DNA of 64,000 nucleotides from Zygnema cylindricum (Eukaryota; Streptophyta; Zygnematophyceae; Zygnematales; Zygnemataceae), in contig JBBHKE010003374.1 of NCBI GenBank assembly GCA_037447655.1, positions 1-64,000 of the forward strand, read 5' to 3'. Made by a program: the position numbers and the translations under genes. The notes beneath the pieces are model-generated. The model saw only the letters and a program-made list of their open reading frames with translations, was not told the origin of the DNA and made no database searches. This document shows positions 60,986 to 64,000 of the stretch, one piece after another; positions within the stretch are counted from its first letter, which is position 1, and the number at the start of each line of letters is the position of its first letter.

Positions 60986-61014
60986 CACTGCAATGGCCGA
61001 TCGAAGGAGGAGAG

Positions 61015-61450
61015 AAGCTTAAACACGTTGTAAAGCCACAGATAACAAGCTTAAACACGTTGTAAAGCCACAGATAACAGTTGACAATAAAATGAAGCAA
61101 GTTTTGAAGGAGGAGGGCTCGTAGGTCAACGTCGTTCGAATGAGTGCCGACCACAAGTATAGAGAAACTCGTCCAAAGCAACACCCAAATAATCAAATAT
61201 CTCGAATGCCATCAAAATAAAGTCATCCATAAGATCCTGGTGTGCATGATCACGCTCCTTTGGTGTGCATGATCACGCTCCTTCGTTTTAGCTGCATCAC
61301 GAGCGACCAATCCAACATGTCAAGGCTCTTGACCATCGACCAGGGTTCCCCAAAGCAATTTCACCAAATATGCAGCGTGCACCATCCAGCAACCCGGCGC
61401 GAAGAAATAATACGGGAAACCTCTCGATGCGCAAAAAATCCCCCCTAAGA
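61015..61450 (-). pseudogene. Non-LTR retrotransposon C-terminal fragment, second copy
   Basis: Diverged repeat of 59345-59650 in the same orientation (shared CACGCTCC, CTCGTCCAAAG, GACCACAAGTA words on plus). A 33-bp unit AAGCTTAAACACGTTGTAAAGCCACAGATAAC is doubled at 61017 and 61049, and GTGTGCATGATCACGCTCCTT is doubled at 61232 and 61262. Confidence 0.5.
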
Positions 61451-62764
61451 AGGGATAGTCACAATGGCGTGCTCCCCCGGGCCTAGGGGACTTACGAGGT
61501 TGCTTTTCGTAGATATTTAATTATGTTGAGGTTGGGTTGGGTAGTGTTGATTTAAGTGTGTTGCTGTGTTTTTTTTTTTGGGTTGTTGCCTCTTTGAGTG
61601 TCTTTGTTTTCCGTGCCATATTTATGTGTGTTCACGTTGTTTGTTTTTTTGCCCTGCTTGTAATTTTTCACTTTTAGCCCTAAAAGCCTTTTGTACCCTT
61701 ATACTCAGATGGTTTACCACGCGCTTTTTAATTCATTTTGGATATATCGGATTGAAGGACATTATCCCAGGAGCAAATGAGAGAGTCGAGTAAAGGTGGA
61801 TGAGGGAGGCAAAGCTTGAACGTGAGGGTGGTCATTAATCGAACAGGTGTGAAACGTCGAGAGGAAGGAGCAGTGTAGTAGTCAAGCTCGAGGGAAATAC
61901 TTTCCATGTTGAAATGTACATACATATGCTAATTTTTATATATATAACAACAACAAAAAAATAGAGGAAAGGCATGTGAGAATCAAAGGGAAGCAAGACG
62001 CTCAGATCGAATGGCGTGATCCTTATCATAAATTAAGTAATATGAGTGGATAAAACTAGCATATCCACTGAAGCAAGGGGAGGAATAAAATAGGCTGCCT
62101 CCAAAGTAGACCGTTGGAAGGCGAAGACACCTCCAAAACACGAGGGATAAAGACAAAAATGTTAAGAATATCCCTAACCAAGGCAATAAGGCAGTACCTC
62201 CCAAGTAGGCAGCAAAAACCACATGTACCTTAGATACTAAGCCCAACCCCCTAGCAAGGACGGGAAGGGATGCCTATTGCTAACTAAAGGCTGAGACTCG
62301 CGATCAAAAGCCCCACGACTCGGGGTTGTGGGGGGGTTTTATTGCCAAATTGGAGGGGGGGAGGGGAGATTTTGCCCCAAGGAAAAAAGGATAATCACTC
62401 TGGTGAAATGGGTGTGAGAAGTTACATTGTGTTGTCGCTATTAGGGTTAATGTTTTTTTCGCCACTTAAAAATATCGATTCTTCTTGCAAACGTGTCCGA
62501 TTTTGGGTTGGAGACGTGCTATCGGAAGGTGATAATTATACCTTTCAATCGCAACCGTCAAATTAACTATCAAACAAGTGAGCATGGAGAAAATTTGTAT
62601 TAAGTGGCAAACGAACATTAACACTAATAGCAATACCCGTGTTGATCCAATGGTGAAACATTGTGACAGGAAGAGGTATAGTGGGGGAGGGGTAAAAGAT
62701 TGTGATTGGAAGGTGGTTTTGGGTAGTGGAGAGGAGCACAAAATTAGATCCGGAGGTAAAACAT
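61451..62764. other. Intergenic stretch, nothing recognised
   Basis: Mixed sequence with short ORFs of no family (61566-61793, 61983-62246). G-rich patch at 62330-62370. Confidence 0.4.
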
Positions 62765-62905
62765 TTGGTTTGGAAAATAACATTTCGACTGGAAAGAACA
62801 TTTGGACCGGAAAAAACATTTCGACAAGAAAAACATGTTTTGTCTGGAAAAAACGTTGACTGGAAAAAATCTTTTCGACTGGAAAAAGCATTTTGACTGA
62901 AAAAA
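62765..62905 (+). repeat. ~18-bp minisatellite (CATTTCGACTGGAAAAAA)
   Basis: Seven or eight degenerate units of TTTCGACTGGAAAAAACA between 62765 and 62905. The Phe/Ser ORFs on minus arise from it. Confidence 0.8.
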
Positions 62906-64000
62906 GGTGCTATTACACAGTATAGGGAAGAAGGTGGTGTCACGTAATGGAGGAGCTAGGTCCAAATGTAAGTTTAGAATTTGCTATCTTGATAAGTTAC
63001 TTCAGTTATCTTCAGACTAACAATGCAGATATACAAGCTCTATTATATTGGAGTTATTAACCAGCAGTGGTACAATAGAATATACGTTTTGTCGAAAATC
63101 ATAGTTTTTTCAACACTTACTTTAATTACTGACCATAATCGCCAGTAAATGCATGCATATAAATATAAAATGAGCCTATTTTGTAACGTCGCCCTTTCGG
63201 ACTCTGAGTTGGTTTGAAAACTAATTTCAAATCATCAAGAATTGAAATTTTAGTCGGCGACACTTACGGGATTTGAACTTGCGTCGGCAATGTTTTCAGA
63301 AAAAATGAATGTATGAAACCAATAGGAAAACAACGATTAGGTGCTTCCTGGTTTCTTTGGAGTTCAATAAATATTTTCTGCCAATTGAACTGTAACGTGT
63401 TATGACTTGTTTGATGTTTTTCTGACTTTTAATTTACACTAAATGTTGGGGTTTTTTTTGATACATGTTGGATTTTTCCTTCGATGTTTTGTTTGTTGCG
63501 TTTTGCTTTTTAGGATGTTTTTCGATTTCCCATCTTTTCGTATTTTCGTTGTTTTTGCCTTGATTTTCCTTTTTGTTTATTCCCCCGTCATGTGGTTTTT
63601 CAGTTTTAGCAATGCTACTTTCTTTTGTTCCCATGGACTCAGACGGTTTACCATCGCGCTTTTTAATAAAGTCGGCCCGCTTTGTTTATTACCAAATTCG
63701 ACTAATTTGATGAATATGGTCACACAACCATTTTTTTCAATCCACGGGGTCATTCGTCACAGTAGCTCAGCAGCCAGCTTAGTGAATTTTCTTTGAGTTT
63801 ATCTCACATGCTAAAAATCTTGGTAATGGAGAGAGCATTACATAGGACGTGACACCAATGGCCTCTTATTTGCCTGTCTAAACCATATCTAACAATCGTT
63901 CCTTTGGACACATAATCATTGGAAATTTCACTTGGGGGTACTTAGGAAAATATAAATTAAAAGTGGATGGAAGAATACATGATAAAAAATAAACAACCAT
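62906..64000. other. Window end, nothing recognised
   Basis: AT-rich sequence. ORF 63443-63796 is Phe-rich without a domain. A lone B-box-like AGTTCAAATCC on minus near 63266-63276 is noted under rejected items. Confidence 0.4.

Noticed and set aside
63240-63290. Minus-strand tRNA/SINE head (AGTTCAAATCC B-box near 63270)
   Set aside because: Only a B-box-like word; weak T-stem, no A-box at the right spacing and no repeat partner in the window.

Overview
The window looks like nuclear DNA from a streptophyte (plant lineage). It has GT-AG spliced genes whose nearest relatives are plant proteins: a clade A-type PP2C, a plant-type renalase-like FAD oxidoreductase, and a three-RRM protein resembling plant CID-type RRM proteins. 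It also has plant-type Ty1/copia, hAT, pogo-like and non-LTR elements. The very many GGGAGAGA/CTCTCCC tracts in and between genes, and the intron-rich gene models, suggest a charophyte alga such as Chara. That is a guess from style, not a proof.

Layout. 1-17.9 kb is a nest of transposable elements. A large DNA-transposon-like unit occurs twice in the same orientation (about 1109-5921 and 10626-17890). Each copy carries a left module, a coding unit with a coiled-coil tail, and a transposase of the pogo/DDE_1 type, which is nearly full length only in copy 2. An LTR family of about 1.0-1.2 kb (TGTTGA...AGAATTWCA) sits in both copies. A broken copia element (minus strand, 6939-10620) with its 3' LTR (5922-6925) interrupts the transposase of copy 1. 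The LTRs carry an antisense tRNA-like segment with A- and B-box motifs. 18-26 kb holds a sequence gap, a Harbinger-like TIR element with a TAA duplication, a decayed hAT transposase and a small TA-flanked MITE.

26.7-29.9 kb (+) is a four-exon PP2C whose frame is intact across all junctions. Its catalytic core is clade A-like, but the Trp and Phe that contact ABA receptors in land plants are Phe and Leu here. Purine-rich tracts run through its exons. 30-38 kb is mostly purine/pyrimidine low complexity, with a few possible unassigned exons (31.7-33.7 kb) and a MITE.

38.1-45.4 kb (-) is a nine-exon renalase-like FAD/NAD(P)-binding oxidoreductase. It has two one-base length problems, both at homopolymers. 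45.4-49.6 kb holds a hAT-type MITE with a perfect 8-bp duplication and a second Harbinger-like element. 49.6-55.8 kb (+) is an eight-exon, three-RRM RNA-binding protein gene whose frame closes exactly (459 codons). 56-64 kb has another MITE, fragments of a non-LTR retrotransposon in both orientations, and otherwise nothing recognisable.

The three cellular genes have no evident functional link. The rest is mobile DNA and simple sequence. No RNA gene, CRISPR array or bacterial-type operon was seen.
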